In this document: piece after piece, positions 15,046 to 15,103 of the stretch
Position numbering within the stretch: position 1 is the stretch's first letter
Layout of the letters: every line of letters starts with the position of its first letter
Position numbers and translations under genes: made by a program
The notes under the pieces: model-generated
Seen by the model: only the letters and a program-made list of their open reading frames with translations
What the model was told of the DNA's origin: nothing
The model's database searches: none
Source: Planctomycetaceae bacterium
GTDB lineage: Bacteria > Planctomycetota > Planctomycetia > Planctomycetales > Planctomycetaceae
Direction: 5' to 3'
NCBI GenBank assembly: GCA_947463775.1
Contig: CANHVD010000067.1
Location: 1 to 15,103, forward strand
DNA: 15,103 nucleotides

Positions 15046-15103
15046 GTGAGCATTCGCGGTACTTTGTGAAAACGGTGCTGAGAGTTTATTTCCTGATCCA
15101 ACC

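Overview
This window most likely comes from a planctomycete (Planctomycetales; genus not determinable by eye). The pointers are mid-to-high GC, many secreted proteins with Ser/Asp/Glu- or Ser/Lys-rich tails, starts that mostly lack a clear Shine-Dalgarno sequence, GC-rich palindromic intergenic repeats, and a secreted C-terminal family (ending in a DGKTWSTPIIIDDP-type stretch) that I associate with planctomycetes from memory. Almost all coding capacity is on the minus strand; the only plus-strand gene is cut by the left edge.

Left third (1-5218), an envelope-channel neighbourhood: the 3' end of a BON-domain protein (+), a lipoprotein whose 3' end overlaps it tail-to-tail by 215 bp (-), a pair of short GC-rich hairpin repeats, and a very large secretin (-; about 1230 residues from the preferred ATG). 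The secretin has about eight tandem ring-building modules before its outer-membrane barrel. Known secretin systems use small lipoproteins as pilotins, so the adjacent lipoprotein is a natural candidate partner, but that is inference.

Middle (5530-13535), an efflux neighbourhood: two RND (AcrB/HAE1-type) inner-membrane permeases on the minus strand flank a secreted BNR/Asp-box beta-propeller of the sialidase-like superfamily. The propeller stop codon is only 12 bp from the start of the downstream permease, so those two are probably cotranscribed. No periplasmic adaptor (MFP/HlyD) or TolC-type outer-membrane factor is present, so both pumps are orphans within this window. Both keep the proton-relay Asp-Asp and Lys residues. 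They differ by lineage-specific insertions: about 60 residues with extra hydrophobic helices in the first, and about 40 residues in the docking-domain hairpin in the second.

Right end (13536-15103): a 474-bp intergenic region holds a 140-bp inverted-repeat element built from several small palindromes that share one core, then two strong hairpins. After it comes a secreted protein (-) with a probable concanavalin/LamG-like fold, and its upstream region carries three short direct repeats. No tRNA, rRNA, CRISPR array, transposase or phage gene is visible.
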